This document shows, piece by piece, positions 8,439 to 16,861 of a stretch of DNA of 45,622 nucleotides. The stretch comes from UBA9410 sp036123585 (lineage in GTDB: Bacteria > Actinomycetota > Acidimicrobiia > Acidimicrobiales > MedAcidi-G1): contig JAZADN010000054.1 in the NCBI GenBank assembly GCA_036123585.1, forward strand, positions 1 to 45,622, written 5' to 3'. A model generated the notes under the pieces. It ran no database searches, was not told where the DNA came from, and saw only the letters and a list, made by a program, of their open reading frames with translations. A program made the position numbers and the translations under genes. Within the stretch, counting starts at the first letter, position 1, and the number at the start of each line of letters is the position of its first letter.

Positions 8439-9354
8439 GGTCGCCGCCTTCAGCGTCGAGTCGGTCGAGGTAGGCCTCGTGGCTTGGTGCCTCTAGCCAG
8501 CGCTCCACGAAGGCCAGCCAGGCCTCGGGGTCCTTGGCAGTCGCCGCGTAGGCCCGCTGGAATGCTTCGTCGCGCCCGTAATCGGGCGGGCACTCGGTGA
8601 AGTGAGCGCCGCGGGGCGCCTCGACCACGCCGTTCACGAACAGGCGGGGGATCTTAAGCGTGTGCAGCGAACCCTCGTGCAGCAGGTCTCCGGTGGGGAC
8701 CACCTTCTCGCAGGACAGGTAGGTGGTGGCGGCCGCCTTGGCGAACAGGTCGTCGAAGTACAGGTCCGGTCCGAGGAACTGGCCATTGCCCGCCGCGTCG
8801 GCCCGGTTCATGTGGATCAGCGAGGCGTCGAGTTGGAACGCCGGGATGGCCACCAGCTCCTCGTGGGTCCCTTCGGCGTCCGGGTACGGCGAAGTCACCG
8901 TCGCCAGGTCGGGGTTCATCAGCATCATGTCGCTGCCCAGCCCGGCCCGGGTCGGATAGAAGGGCACGCGGTGGGCGGCAGCCAGCAGCCCCAGGTAGAA
9001 GGCGCCCTCGTCCAGCTCGGTGACCTCGATGGTCCCCTGCTGGCGGGCCTGCCGGAAGTGGGGTTCCAACGGGATGGAGTCGAGCGAGACGAAGCCGTAG
9101 ACGGCCCGCCGGACCTTGCCGAGGGCCGAAAGTATGCCGACCTCAGGCCCCCCGTAGCAGACGATGGTCAGGTCGGTGAGCTCGCTGCGGGCGATGGCGC
9201 GGACCAGTGACATTGGCTTGCGGCGGGATCCCCACCCGCCGATGCCGATGGTCATGCCGTCGGACAGTCGGGCGATGACGTCGTCCTCGGTCATCCGCTT
9301 GTCAGGGCGCCCACCGGGGGCGGGTAGCGCTGAGGCGGCGTAGGTGGTGATCAC
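8431..9354 (-). CDS. ipdA: IpdA, alpha subunit of the COCHEA-CoA ring-opening hydrolase
   Basis: 307 residues. It resembles the Mycobacterium tuberculosis IpdA that I remember throughout: DGMTIGIGGWGSRRKPMS, VCYGGPEVGI, YGFVSLDS, a TELDEG acidic segment, PTRAGLGSD, TVTSPYPD and the C-terminal GAHFTECPPDYGRDE. Acts with IpdB in the cytoplasm to hydrolyse the remaining ring of the steroid-derived CoA thioester. The GTG at 9354 has a TACCGT hexamer seven bases upstream, the local leaderless pattern, so I prefer it to the internal ATG at 9294. First gene of a five-gene operon; a palindromic operator covers its -10 element. Confidence 0.92.
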   Translation of the reverse strand: MITTYAASALPAPGGRPDKRMTEDDVIARLSDGMTIGIGGWGSRRKPMSLVRAIARSELTDLTIVCYGGPEVGILSALGKVRRAVYGFVSLDSIPLEPHFRQARQQGTIEVTELDEGAFYLGLLAAAHRVPFYPTRAGLGSDMMLMNPDLATVTSPYPDAEGTHEELVAIPAFQLDASLIHMNRADAAGNGQFLGPDLYFDDLFAKAAATTYLSCEKVVPTGDLLHEGSLHTLKIPRLFVNGVVEAPRGAHFTECPPDYGRDEAFQRAYAATAKDPEAWLAFVERWLEAPSHEAYLDRLDAEGGDHG

Positions 9355-9358
9355 GACC

Positions 9359-9408
9359 CTGACGGTATGCCAGTCAACCTCCCGACGGAAATCCTGACGG
9401 TGTGTCAG
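9359..9408. promoter_or_regulatory. tandem TetR-like operators in the ipdA / SDR divergent promoter
   Basis: Two related 15-base sites: CTGACGGTATGCCAG at 9359-9373 and CTGACGGTGTGTCAG at 9394-9408, centres 35 bases apart. Both are degenerate copies of the perfect palindrome CTGACGGTCCGTCAG found at 16823 and 38506. The first overlaps the ipdA -10 (minus-strand TACCGT, 9362-9367); the second lies upstream of the plus-strand -10 at 9440. Binding there could repress both directions. The regulator is not in the window. Confidence 0.65.
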
Positions 9409-9439
9409 ATTTGTGCGATCCGTCGCCCCGGGCGCCGGT

Positions 9440-9445
9440 TAGCGT
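9440..9445 (+). promoter_or_regulatory. -10 hexamer for leaderless SDR transcript
   Basis: TAGCGT, seven bases before the GTG at 9453, with no Shine-Dalgarno site between. It supports 9453 over the longer open frame from 9402. Confidence 0.5.
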
Positions 9446-9452
9446 CCCCGTC

Positions 9453-10238
9453 GTGACGGATCGCAGTTCCCCTCTGGACTTCTCTGGACGGTCGGTCGTG
9501 GTGACCGGCGGGTCGCGCGGTCTTGGCCGGGTGATCGCCACCACCTTCCTCGATGCCGGGGCTGACGTGCTGACGTGTGCCCGAAGCGAACCCGTCGAAC
9601 CGGTGTGCTCGTCCGACATGACCCGGACGGCGGCATTCGTGGCCGCTGACGTGCGCGATCCCGACCAGGTGGCAGCGGTGGTGGCAGAAGCGGTCCAGCG
9701 GTCCGGACGCATCGACGTGCTGGTCAATAACGCCGGCGGGGCGCCAGCCGCCGAGTCGGCCACTGTCTCGCCGCGGTTCAACGAGAAGGTCATCTCCCTG
9801 AACCTGACCGCCCCCATGACGTTCAGCCAAGCCGTCCACCCCACGATGTCCACTCAGGACGGTGGCGGGGTGATCGTGAACATCTCATCGGTCAGCGGCA
9901 CCCGCCCCAACCCCCTCGGGGTGGCCTACGGCGCGGCGAAGGCTGGCCTCGAGAACATGACCCGGACATTGGCCCACGAGTGGGGCCCGACCATTCGGGT
10001 AGTGGCCGTGACCGTCGGGATGATCGTGACGGAGGAGTCGGAAGCGTTCTACGGCGATGCCGACGGGCAGGCCGCCGTAGCCCGGAACCTGGCCGCCAGA
10101 CGCCTCGGCCAACCAGACGATGTGGCCGACATGGTGCTGGCCCTGTCCTCCCCCCTGGCCCGCTGGGTTACCGGTACCTGTGTCGAGGTGCACGGCGGCG
10201 GCGAGGGTCCCACCTACCTCGACGCCAGCCCCTCCTAG
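9453..10238 (+). CDS. short-chain dehydrogenase/reductase, divergent from the ipd operon
   Basis: About 261 residues of the classical SDR family. VVVTGGSRGLG is the N-terminal nucleotide-binding motif, NNAGGAP the structural NNAG, SSVSG holds the catalytic Ser and YGAAKAG the Tyr-x3-Lys pair. It is NAD(P)-dependent and oxidises or reduces a hydroxyl/keto substrate. It shares the promoter region and the CTGACGG operators with ipdA, so a role in steroid ring catabolism is likely, but the substrate cannot be read from sequence. Confidence 0.85.
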   Translation: MTDRSSPLDFSGRSVVVTGGSRGLGRVIATTFLDAGADVLTCARSEPVEPVCSSDMTRTAAFVAADVRDPDQVAAVVAEAVQRSGRIDVLVNNAGGAPAAESATVSPRFNEKVISLNLTAPMTFSQAVHPTMSTQDGGGVIVNISSVSGTRPNPLGVAYGAAKAGLENMTRTLAHEWGPTIRVVAVTVGMIVTEESEAFYGDADGQAAVARNLAARRLGQPDDVADMVLALSSPLARWVTGTCVEVHGGGEGPTYLDASPS

Positions 10239-10279
10239 CGCCTCCGGCCGACCGCCCGAACCCCCGCCTCCTGGACTCC

Positions 10280-10543
10280 CTATCTCCCAGGGTCCTGGCC
10301 GATCTCGGCCAGTGCGTCGCGGATGGCGGCACGCAGGCGGCGGGCGACCTCCGGCGACAGATGCCCGACGAGGCCCTGACCTGCCCGACCCACCTCCTCG
10401 ACTGTGAGCATGACCCTCGGTTGGCTGTCGGCGTAGTCATCGGTGATGCCGACGGCCCACGAGATGGGCGTGAGCTCGTCGTCCTCGTAGTCCGGTGGGT
10501 AGTCGGTGGAGTCGAAGGGATAGTCGTCGATTGAGCGGCGCAT
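10280..10543 (-). CDS. conserved-looking hypothetical protein, 87 residues
   Basis: I do not recognise a family. The N-terminal part is very acidic and rich in Tyr, Asp and Pro (DDYPFDSTDYPPDYEDDE), followed by a compact domain ending in a helix (SPEVARRLRAAIRDALAEIG). No membrane segment or signal peptide is visible. The ATG at 10543 is preceded by CAGACT with a seven-base gap, the same layout as at 4218; the open frame extends 37 codons further upstream with poorer coding character. Convergent with the SDR at 10238, isolated otherwise. Confidence 0.6.
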   Translation of the reverse strand: MRRSIDDYPFDSTDYPPDYEDDELTPISWAVGITDDYADSQPRVMLTVEEVGRAGQGLVGHLSPEVARRLRAAIRDALAEIGQDPGR

Positions 10544-10550
10544 GGCCCCG

Positions 10551-10556
10551 AGTCTG
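10551..10556 (-). promoter_or_regulatory. -10 hexamer for the leaderless hypothetical gene
   Basis: Minus-strand CAGACT, seven bases before the ATG at 10543. The 195 bases from 10544 to 10738 also hold the siroheme operon promoter region; TTGACC at 10670-10675 is a possible -35 but I cannot place a convincing -10. Confidence 0.35.
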
Positions 10557-10738
10557 ACCGACGCAACGCCCGACTGGCTCCCGCCCCATGGCCGCTCCAA
10601 GGCGACCACGGGCGATTCCCGACTATTCCGATCAGATTTCTGTTGTTTCGACATCCGGAGGTCGGTAGGTTGACCTTAATCCCGACCAGATCACTCAGGT
10701 TTCCAGTTGCGCCTCACTGACCGACACAACCAGACCCC

Positions 10739-11374
10739 ATGCCCAGCACCCCCTATCCCGTGAATCTCGATCTGGCCGGCCGCCGTGCCCTCGTCGTGGG
10801 CGGCGGCACCGTGGCCGCCCGCAAGGTCCACGGCTTGCTGGCCGCCGGCGCCGATGTCACCGTGGTGGCGCCCGAGGTGGTGGACGAGATCGCCGACAAC
10901 CACCGCGTCCGTTGGCACCAGCGTCCCTATCGACGCGGTGAGGTGGCGTTCTATCGGCTGGCCATCTCGGCCACCGGCGACCCTGCGGTCGATGGGCAGG
11001 TCTACTGGGACGCCGAGGCCGCTGACGTGTGGCTCAACAGCGCCGACGACCCCCAGCACTGCTCCTTCACCCTGCCCGCTGTCACCTCGCGCAACGACCT
11101 CCAGGTCACCGTCTCGACCAACGGCCGCAGTCCGGCCGTAGCCGCCTGGTTGCGCCGTACCATCGACGCCGCGGTCGGCCCCGAACACGCCACCGTCGTA
11201 TCCCTGGCCGCTGAGGTCCGGGCCGAACTAAGGGCGGCCACCGGGACCAGTGAGTCCCCGGGCTGGGTCGACGCCCTCGACGACGACCTAGTCGACCTGG
11301 TCCGAGTCGGGGACCTCGAAGCGGCTCGCCACCGACTCCGCTCCGCCGTCGGCCTGACCGGAGCCGGCCGATGA
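10739..11374 (+). CDS. precorrin-2 dehydrogenase / sirohydrochlorin ferrochelatase (siroheme synthase N-domain)
   Basis: 211 residues. The N-terminal Rossmann segment (LAGRRALVVGGGTVAARKV) and the following VLLNSADDP-like NSADDPQHCSF and STNGRSPAVAAWLR motifs are those of the CysG N-terminal / Met8p domain, which oxidises precorrin-2 to sirohydrochlorin with NAD and, in many members, inserts iron. It overlaps the next gene, the SUMT, by four bases (ATGA), and the siroheme reductase follows. Together they make and use siroheme. No Shine-Dalgarno sequence is obvious at the start. Confidence 0.9.
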   Translation: MPSTPYPVNLDLAGRRALVVGGGTVAARKVHGLLAAGADVTVVAPEVVDEIADNHRVRWHQRPYRRGEVAFYRLAISATGDPAVDGQVYWDAEAADVWLNSADDPQHCSFTLPAVTSRNDLQVTVSTNGRSPAVAAWLRRTIDAAVGPEHATVVSLAAEVRAELRAATGTSESPGWVDALDDDLVDLVRVGDLEAARHRLRSAVGLTGAGR

Positions 11375-12135
11375 CCGTCCATTTGGTGGGTGCCGGCCCC
11401 GGTGACCCCGAACTCCTCACCCTGCGGGCGCTCCGGCTGCTGGAGACCGCCGACGCGGTCATCCACGACCGCCTCGTCGACTCGCGGATCCTCGACCTCG
11501 CTGCCCCTTGGGCCGAGAGGATCGACGTCGGCAAACGGCCCGGTGGTCCCGCCGACGCCCAGTCCCGCATCCACGACGTCCTGCTGAACGCCGCCTGTCG
11601 CCACGACGTCGTCGTCCGGCTCAAGGGAGGCGACCCATTCGTCTTCGGCCGCGGCGGCGAAGAGGCCGAGGCGCTCCGGACCGCGGGCGTCGACGTCGAC
11701 GTCGTTCCCGGCATCACGTCGGCCGTGGCCGGACCTGCCGCGGCCGGTATCCCGGTCACTATGCGGGGCCACGCCAGCGGCTTCACCGTGGTCACCGGTC
11801 ACGAGGATCCCGCAGCGTCGCGCCACCTCGACTGGGATGCCCTGGCCCGACTCGGCACCACCCTTGTCGTTCTCATGGGTGCATCAAGGGCCGGCGCCAT
11901 CGCTGCGCGTCTTCTGGCCGCCGGCATGGACCCCGACACCCCGGTGGCCGCCGTTCAATCGGCCAGCACAGATGCCCAGCGCACGCTCCGCGCCACGCTG
12001 GTCGAACTGGACGATCACCCGGTCGACGCCCCCGCGGTCTTGGTCATTGGAACCGTCGCCGGCCTCGACGTGGTCGATGGCCGACCCGGCCTCCATGACA
12101 AGGAACTGGCGCGGCTGACCACCGGCCTGACCTGA
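11371..12135 (+). CDS. cobA: uroporphyrinogen-III C-methyltransferase (SUMT)
   Basis: 254 residues of the tetrapyrrole methylase family. VHLVGAGPGDPELLTLRAL at the start, VRLKGGDPFVFGRGGEE in the middle and VVPGITSAVAGPAAAGIPVT are diagnostic for uroporphyrinogen-III methylation at C2 and C7 with SAM, giving precorrin-2. Its ATG overlaps the stop of the dehydrogenase gene. With that neighbour it provides the full siroheme branch; a supply to cobalamin is possible but nothing cobalamin-specific lies nearby. Confidence 0.93.
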   Translation: MTVHLVGAGPGDPELLTLRALRLLETADAVIHDRLVDSRILDLAAPWAERIDVGKRPGGPADAQSRIHDVLLNAACRHDVVVRLKGGDPFVFGRGGEEAEALRTAGVDVDVVPGITSAVAGPAAAGIPVTMRGHASGFTVVTGHEDPAASRHLDWDALARLGTTLVVLMGASRAGAIAARLLAAGMDPDTPVAAVQSASTDAQRTLRATLVELDDHPVDAPAVLVIGTVAGLDVVDGRPGLHDKELARLTTGLT

Positions 12136-12179
12136 TCGAACCTGCCCACCGCCTGGACCACACCCAAGAAGCACGAGCC

Positions 12180-13982
12180 ATGAGCCTCACACACGAGAAT
12201 CACGAAGCCACTGCCACCAGGCCGGCCATCGACCCCGAGATGGCGGCTGACATCTCCAAGTTCGAGGAGATGCTGGCCGGCTACCAGGCAGGCCGCATCG
12301 AGGAAGATGTCTTTCGGGTCTTCCGCCTCAACAACGGCATCTACGGACAGCGCCAGGGCGGTACAAACCAAATGGTCCGCGTCAAGGTCCCTTACGGCGC
12401 CATGACGGCCGACCAACTCGATCTGTTGGCCGACGTTATCGACGACCACAGCCGCGGCTGGGGTCATATCACCACCCGCCAGAACATCCAGTTCCACTTC
12501 GTCGAGCTGGCCGAGATCCCCGAAGTCATGCGACGCCTCGCCACCGTGGGGCTGACCACCCGTGAAGCCTGCGGTGACACAGTCCGCAACGTCCAAGGCT
12601 GCCATCTGGCCGGTGCCTGCCCCTTGGAGGTGCTCGACGTCACCGCATGGTCCGAGGCCGCCTACCGGCACTTCGTCCGCAACCCACTGGGCCAGCGACT
12701 GCCCCGCAAGTTCAAGATCAACTTCTCGGGCTGTGACACCGACTGCGGGCAGGCCATGTTCAACGACGTGGGCGTGGTTGCCGCGACGCGCACTTTCGAG
12801 GACGGCAGTGTTGAGCGGGGCTTTCGCGTCTACATCGCCGGCGGCCTGGGCACCACGCCATTCCCAGCCCTGACACTGGAGGAATTTACGCCCCGCGAAG
12901 ATCTGCTGGCCACCATCGAGGCGGTTCTACGAGTCTTTGAGCAGACCGGCAACCGCGACAACAAGCTTCGGGCTCGCCTCAAGTGGGTGGTCGATCAACT
13001 GGGCATTGACGAGGTCCGCCGCCGGGTGGTCGCCACCCGCAAGCTGCTGCCCGCCTCGGCCACCTGGCCGGGCGGCGTGCCCGAGGTGGTCACCGAGTGG
13101 GGCGACGAGCCGGCCGGACTGGCCGACGGCGCCACCCCGACCCCCATGGGCCAGGGCACACCGGTAACCCTTGGGGCGAGGTCCGACTACGACCGCTGGG
13201 TGGAGGCCAACGTGGTCCGAGGCGCGGCCAACGGCACCGTCTCTGCCTACGCATGGTGCGCTCTCGGCGACGTCACCTCGGCCCAGTTCCGGGCGGTGGC
13301 TTCCATGATCCGCGAGTTTGACGCCGACGTCCGGGTCACTAACCGTCAGAACCTGGTGCTGCGCGACCTCACCGAGGGGCAGCTACCCGGCCTGCACGAG
13401 CGGCTGGTGGCAGCCGGGATGGCCAAGCCCGGAGCCGAGTTGTCCCGTGACGTCGTGGCATGCCCCGGCGCTGACACCTGCAACCTGGCCGTTACACAGA
13501 GCCGCGGTCTGGCCAGTGCCATCGACAGCGCGCTGGACGAGGCCGGCCTCGCCGAGGTGGGCGGAATACGGATGAACATCTCGGGCTGCACCAACAGTTG
13601 CGGCCAGCACCACGCGGCCGACATCGGCTTCTTCGGTGCCGAGCGGCGGGCCCACGGCCAGCCGGCGCCCGGTTACCAGATGCTGCTAGGCGGCTATGTC
13701 GGACAGGAGGGCATCCGCTTCGGACAGAAGGCCCTGCGCCTTCCGGCCAAGAACGCTGCAGAGGCCACTGTTCGGGTGGTCCGCCGCTTCGCCGACGAAC
13801 GGGGGACCGGCGAGCGCTTCCACGAATGGATGGAACGGGTTGGCGGCGCCTCGGAGGTTGCCGCCGGACTGAAGGACCTGGACCACTTCCCGACGCCCGA
13901 CGAGTCCCCCGAGTACTACGTGGACTACGACGAGACTGGCCCTTACGTAGCTGAGATCGGCGAGTCGGAGTGCGCCACCTGA
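12180..13982 (+). CDS. siroheme [4Fe-4S] sulfite/nitrite reductase, ferredoxin type
   Basis: 600 residues with the duplicated ferrodoxin-like and siroheme domains of the NirA/SirA family. Cys428, Cys434, Cys470 and Cys474 (VACPGADTC and ISGCTNSCGQ) form the C-x5-C...C-x3-C set that holds the iron-sulfur cluster and siroheme. The first half carries the pseudo-repeat FSGCDTDCG. Six-electron reduction of sulfite to sulfide or nitrite to ammonia. It starts 45 bases after the SUMT gene in the same run. Which anion is used cannot be settled from sequence alone. Confidence 0.9.
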   Translation: MSLTHENHEATATRPAIDPEMAADISKFEEMLAGYQAGRIEEDVFRVFRLNNGIYGQRQGGTNQMVRVKVPYGAMTADQLDLLADVIDDHSRGWGHITTRQNIQFHFVELAEIPEVMRRLATVGLTTREACGDTVRNVQGCHLAGACPLEVLDVTAWSEAAYRHFVRNPLGQRLPRKFKINFSGCDTDCGQAMFNDVGVVAATRTFEDGSVERGFRVYIAGGLGTTPFPALTLEEFTPREDLLATIEAVLRVFEQTGNRDNKLRARLKWVVDQLGIDEVRRRVVATRKLLPASATWPGGVPEVVTEWGDEPAGLADGATPTPMGQGTPVTLGARSDYDRWVEANVVRGAANGTVSAYAWCALGDVTSAQFRAVASMIREFDADVRVTNRQNLVLRDLTEGQLPGLHERLVAAGMAKPGAELSRDVVACPGADTCNLAVTQSRGLASAIDSALDEAGLAEVGGIRMNISGCTNSCGQHHAADIGFFGAERRAHGQPAPGYQMLLGGYVGQEGIRFGQKALRLPAKNAAEATVRVVRRFADERGTGERFHEWMERVGGASEVAAGLKDLDHFPTPDESPEYYVDYDETGPYVAEIGESECAT

Positions 13983-14040
13983 AGCACCATTCCGCTACCA
14001 GGTGACCGTCCGGTGGCACGCCGTCGGGCAGGATGCGGGG

Positions 14041-15012
14041 GTGCCCCCCGAGTTCCGCACCGAAGAAGCTCCGCCCTACGGCAGCGTCGAACAGGTCTCG
14101 CCCCTGGTTCGCCGGGTGGTGGCCTGCAACCCGTCCAAATTCACCTACCACGGCACGGGCACGTTCATCGTCGGTCCGCCATCAGGCGGCGAGGTGGCCA
14201 TCGTCGACGCTGGCCCGGACGACGACGAGCACGTTGCAGCCGTGCTTCAAGCCGTCGATGGTCAGCGGGTCACCCACCTGCTGGTAACCCACACCCATCC
14301 CGACCACTCCCCGGCCACCACGGCAGTCGCCGAGACCACCGGGGCCACCACCTTCGGCTTCGGGCCCCACCCCCCGGAAGCCATCGCCGCCCACGATGAA
14401 AGGGTCCGCCGGGCGATCGAGAAGGGAGAGGAGCCTGAGCCTGAAGACGGCGAAGGAGCCGGCGACCGTGACTTTGTGCCTGAGGTGTTGGTCGGCGACG
14501 GCGACGTCCTAGATGGCGACGGCTTCGCCTTCGAAGTCCTGCACACCCCGGGCCACATCTCCAACCACCTGTGCTTCGCCCTACGCGAGGAGACGACGCT
14601 GTTCACCGGTGACCACGTCATGGGCTGGTCAACCACTGTGGTCCCAGCACCCGACGGCGACCTAAACCACTATCTGGCCAACCTCCGACGCCTGCTGAAC
14701 CGCCCCGAAGCCACCTACCGCCCCACCCACGGGCCAGCCATCACCGATCCGGTGCCCTACGTTCAGGCTCTGATCGAACACCGGGAGATGCGCGACCACC
14801 AGATCGCTGCGGCCCTGGCCGCCGGCCCACGCGACATCCCGTCGATCGTGAACGAACTTTACGTGGGCCTCCACGAGGACCTCCTCAAGGCCGCCGGCGC
14901 GTCGGTGTACGCCCACCTGGTCGCCATGCAGCGAGCCGGGCGGGCAGTCGCCGATGCAAGGGATGTCGACGACGGTGACGGCGACTGGAAGGCCGACTGG
15001 CGCCTGGTTTGA
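14041..15012 (+). CDS. metallo-beta-lactamase-fold hydrolase (LACTB2-like)
   Basis: About 323 residues. The metal motif THTHPDHS near residue 85, TPGHISNH, and GDHVMGW are the zinc ligands of the metallo-beta-lactamase fold; the C-terminal 60 residues (ELYVGLHEDLLKAAGASVYAHL) form the small winged-helix typical of LACTB2-type proteins. These hydrolyse RNA or thioester substrates; the true substrate is unclear. I prefer the GTG at 14041 because AGGA lies seven bases upstream; an in-frame GTG at 14002 would add 13 residues. Follows the siroheme reductase and may share its transcript. Confidence 0.85.
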   Translation: MPPEFRTEEAPPYGSVEQVSPLVRRVVACNPSKFTYHGTGTFIVGPPSGGEVAIVDAGPDDDEHVAAVLQAVDGQRVTHLLVTHTHPDHSPATTAVAETTGATTFGFGPHPPEAIAAHDERVRRAIEKGEEPEPEDGEGAGDRDFVPEVLVGDGDVLDGDGFAFEVLHTPGHISNHLCFALREETTLFTGDHVMGWSTTVVPAPDGDLNHYLANLRRLLNRPEATYRPTHGPAITDPVPYVQALIEHREMRDHQIAAALAAGPRDIPSIVNELYVGLHEDLLKAAGASVYAHLVAMQRAGRAVADARDVDDGDGDWKADWRLV

Positions 15013-15014
15013 GG

Positions 15015-15028
15015 TCCCGGCACCGGGA
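15015..15028. terminator. short inverted repeat between convergent genes
   Basis: TCCCGG-CA-CCGGGA lies between the stop at 15012 and the opposing stop at 15031. The stem is short, and there is no T-run, so a terminator role is only a possibility. Confidence 0.25.
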
Positions 15029-15030
15029 GC

Positions 15031-15819
15031 TCAGGCCCGCTGGCTGGAGACCGAGACCACCTCGCCGGTCAGGTACGACGAGTAGTCGCTGGCCAGGAAG
15101 ACCACCACGTTGGCCACCTCCCACGGCTCGGCGCCCCGACCGAACGCCTCGCGCGATGCCAGCTCAGCAAGGAGCTCCTCACTGCTGGTCTTGGCTAGGA
15201 AGGGGTGGGTGGCGAAGCTGGGGGCCACGCAGTTGACGCGGACGCCGACTTCCACGCCCTCCATGGCCGCACACCTCGTCAGGGCCATGACCCCGGCCTT
15301 GGCCGCCGCGTAGTGCGACTGACCCACCTGGGCCCGCCAACCCAGAACTGAGGCGTTGTTGACGATTACCCCGTGACCCTGGCCACCCATGATCCGGAGG
15401 GCAGCCCGGGTACAGCGCATGGTCCCGGTGAGGCTGATGTCCAGTACCCGGTCCCACTCCTCGTCCGCCATATCGACCAGGCGGCTGTCGCCGCCCAGAC
15501 CGGCATTGTTGACCAGAACGTCGATGCGACCGTGCTCTGCCACGGCTGCGTTGAGCAGACCCTGCACATCGGCCTCGTCGCGGACGTCGCACACACGGGC
15601 CAGCGGCCGCACCCCACTCACTTCCGCGAGCTTTTCGGCGATCTCATCGAGCCGACGTTCGTGCGCGTCAGACACCACGACCGTGGCGCCCTCCTCGACG
15701 GCCTTCTTGGCCACCGCAGCGCCGATGCCGGCCCCGGCAGCAGCCGTCACGACGACGATCCGACCGGTCAGCAGGCCGTGACCACCGACGTAGTCAGGAA
15801 CGGGGAACGGTGAGGTCAT
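15031..15819 (-). CDS. ipdF: IpdF-like short-chain dehydrogenase (steroid ring C/D pathway)
   Basis: 262 residues. The cofactor motif is VVVTAAAGAGIG rather than the usual TGxxxGIG, and the segment NNASVLGWRAQ, the SHYAAAKAGVMALTRC active-site region, REAFGRGAEPWEVA and FLASDYSSYLTGEV closely match the mycobacterial Rv3559c (IpdF) protein as I remember it. IpdF acts on the 5-hydroxyl/keto group of the indane-dione propanoyl-CoA intermediate. Starts 43 bases after the preceding SDR on the same strand, so the three SDRs probably form one unit. Confidence 0.85.
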   Translation of the reverse strand: MTSPFPVPDYVGGHGLLTGRIVVVTAAAGAGIGAAVAKKAVEEGATVVVSDAHERRLDEIAEKLAEVSGVRPLARVCDVRDEADVQGLLNAAVAEHGRIDVLVNNAGLGGDSRLVDMADEEWDRVLDISLTGTMRCTRAALRIMGGQGHGVIVNNASVLGWRAQVGQSHYAAAKAGVMALTRCAAMEGVEVGVRVNCVAPSFATHPFLAKTSSEELLAELASREAFGRGAEPWEVANVVVFLASDYSSYLTGEVVSVSSQRA

Positions 15820-15862
15820 GTCGACGAGGCTAGGCCCGACGGAATGGGAGGGAGGACGCGGG

Positions 15863-16786
15863 TCAGGAAGCAGAACCGGCTGCTTCCGCCTCCTTGGCGG
15901 TCGCCATCTCCTTCATGCGGCGCTCCAAGTCGGCGAACATCGGCATCTCCTCGTCACCGATGGTGGCCGGGAGTTTGGTGGCGATCTCGTCGACGGTGAA
16001 CGACTCGCCGTCATCGGCCCACATGTGACGGATCTCGATCGGCTGGTTCCACACCGCGATCCGTCGACCGGTGCAGGTGTAGATCTGGGCAGTGATGTCA
16101 CGGGCCTGGTCGGACATCAGGTAGATGGCCAGTGGGGCGATGGCCTCGGGGCCTCCAGCCTCGATCTCGAAGGGCACGTTTTCCGACATGCGTGTCATGG
16201 CAGCCGGAGCAATGCAGTTGGCGTTGACACCGTACTTCCGAAGGGCGAAAGCGGCGCTTCGAGTCAGCGACACGATGCCGCCCTTGGCCGCCGAGTAGTT
16301 GGCCTGCGCCGTCGAGGCGACGAAGGCGCCCGACGTGAAGCCGATGAGGCTGCCGCCTGTCTCCTGCTTGCGCATCGCGGCCGCTGCAGCCTTGTAGAGA
16401 GTGAAGTGGCCCTTGAGGTGAACGCCGACCACGTGGTCAAACTCCTCCTCGCTCATATTGAAAAGCATTCGCTCGCGGACGATGCCGGCCACGCAGACCA
16501 CGCCGTCAATGGAGCCCCAACTATCCACCGCGGAATCCACGATGCGCTGGCCAACCTCCATCTCGGAGACATCGCCGGCCACGGCGACCGCCGCACCCCC
16601 GGCGGCAGTGATCTCGGCCACAACGGCGTCGGCCACCTCGCTGGAGGGATCGCTGCCGTCCATGGAGACGCCGTAGTCGGCCACCACCACGTTGGCGCCC
16701 TCCGCGGCGCACGCAATGGCGATGGCCCGACCAATGCCGTTCCCGGCGCCAGTAACGGCGATGCTCTTTCCTTCGAGGTGCCCCAT
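15863..16786 (-). CDS. short-chain dehydrogenase with C-terminal extension (Rv3548c-like)
   Basis: 307 residues, longer than a typical 250-residue SDR. SIAVTGAGNGIG is the cofactor motif; VAGIVRERMLFNMSEEEFD replaces the usual NNAG stretch and is typical of the SDR domain of peroxisomal multifunctional enzyme type 2, and SAAKGG follows a NY active-site Tyr. The last 70 residues form a tail (GRRIAVWNQPIEIRHMW) also seen in that subgroup. Likely a 3-hydroxyacyl-CoA dehydrogenase in steroid catabolism. The ATG at 16786 has AGGA upstream and lies 36 bases after a perfect palindromic operator, which falls in the open-frame extension and excludes a longer start. Confidence 0.85.
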   Translation of the reverse strand: MGHLEGKSIAVTGAGNGIGRAIAIACAAEGANVVVADYGVSMDGSDPSSEVADAVVAEITAAGGAAVAVAGDVSEMEVGQRIVDSAVDSWGSIDGVVCVAGIVRERMLFNMSEEEFDHVVGVHLKGHFTLYKAAAAAMRKQETGGSLIGFTSGAFVASTAQANYSAAKGGIVSLTRSAAFALRKYGVNANCIAPAAMTRMSENVPFEIEAGGPEAIAPLAIYLMSDQARDITAQIYTCTGRRIAVWNQPIEIRHMWADDGESFTVDEIATKLPATIGDEEMPMFADLERRMKEMATAKEAEAAGSAS

Positions 16787-16822
16787 GGTCCTGGTTCGCT
16801 CCGGAGATCGGGAGAGGAGTTC

Positions 16823-16855
16823 CTGACGGTCCGTCAGATTCTTCGCCACCCTATC
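16823..16855 (-). promoter_or_regulatory. promoter with perfect palindromic operator CTGACGGTCCGTCAG
   Basis: The 15-base palindrome at 16823-16837 lies just downstream of a minus-strand TAGGGT -10 element (about 16850-16855), so a bound repressor would sit on or next to the transcription start of the SDR at 16786. The same palindrome occurs at 38506-38520, with looser copies at 9359 and 9394. Confidence 0.7.
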
Positions 16856-16861
16856 GGCGGG

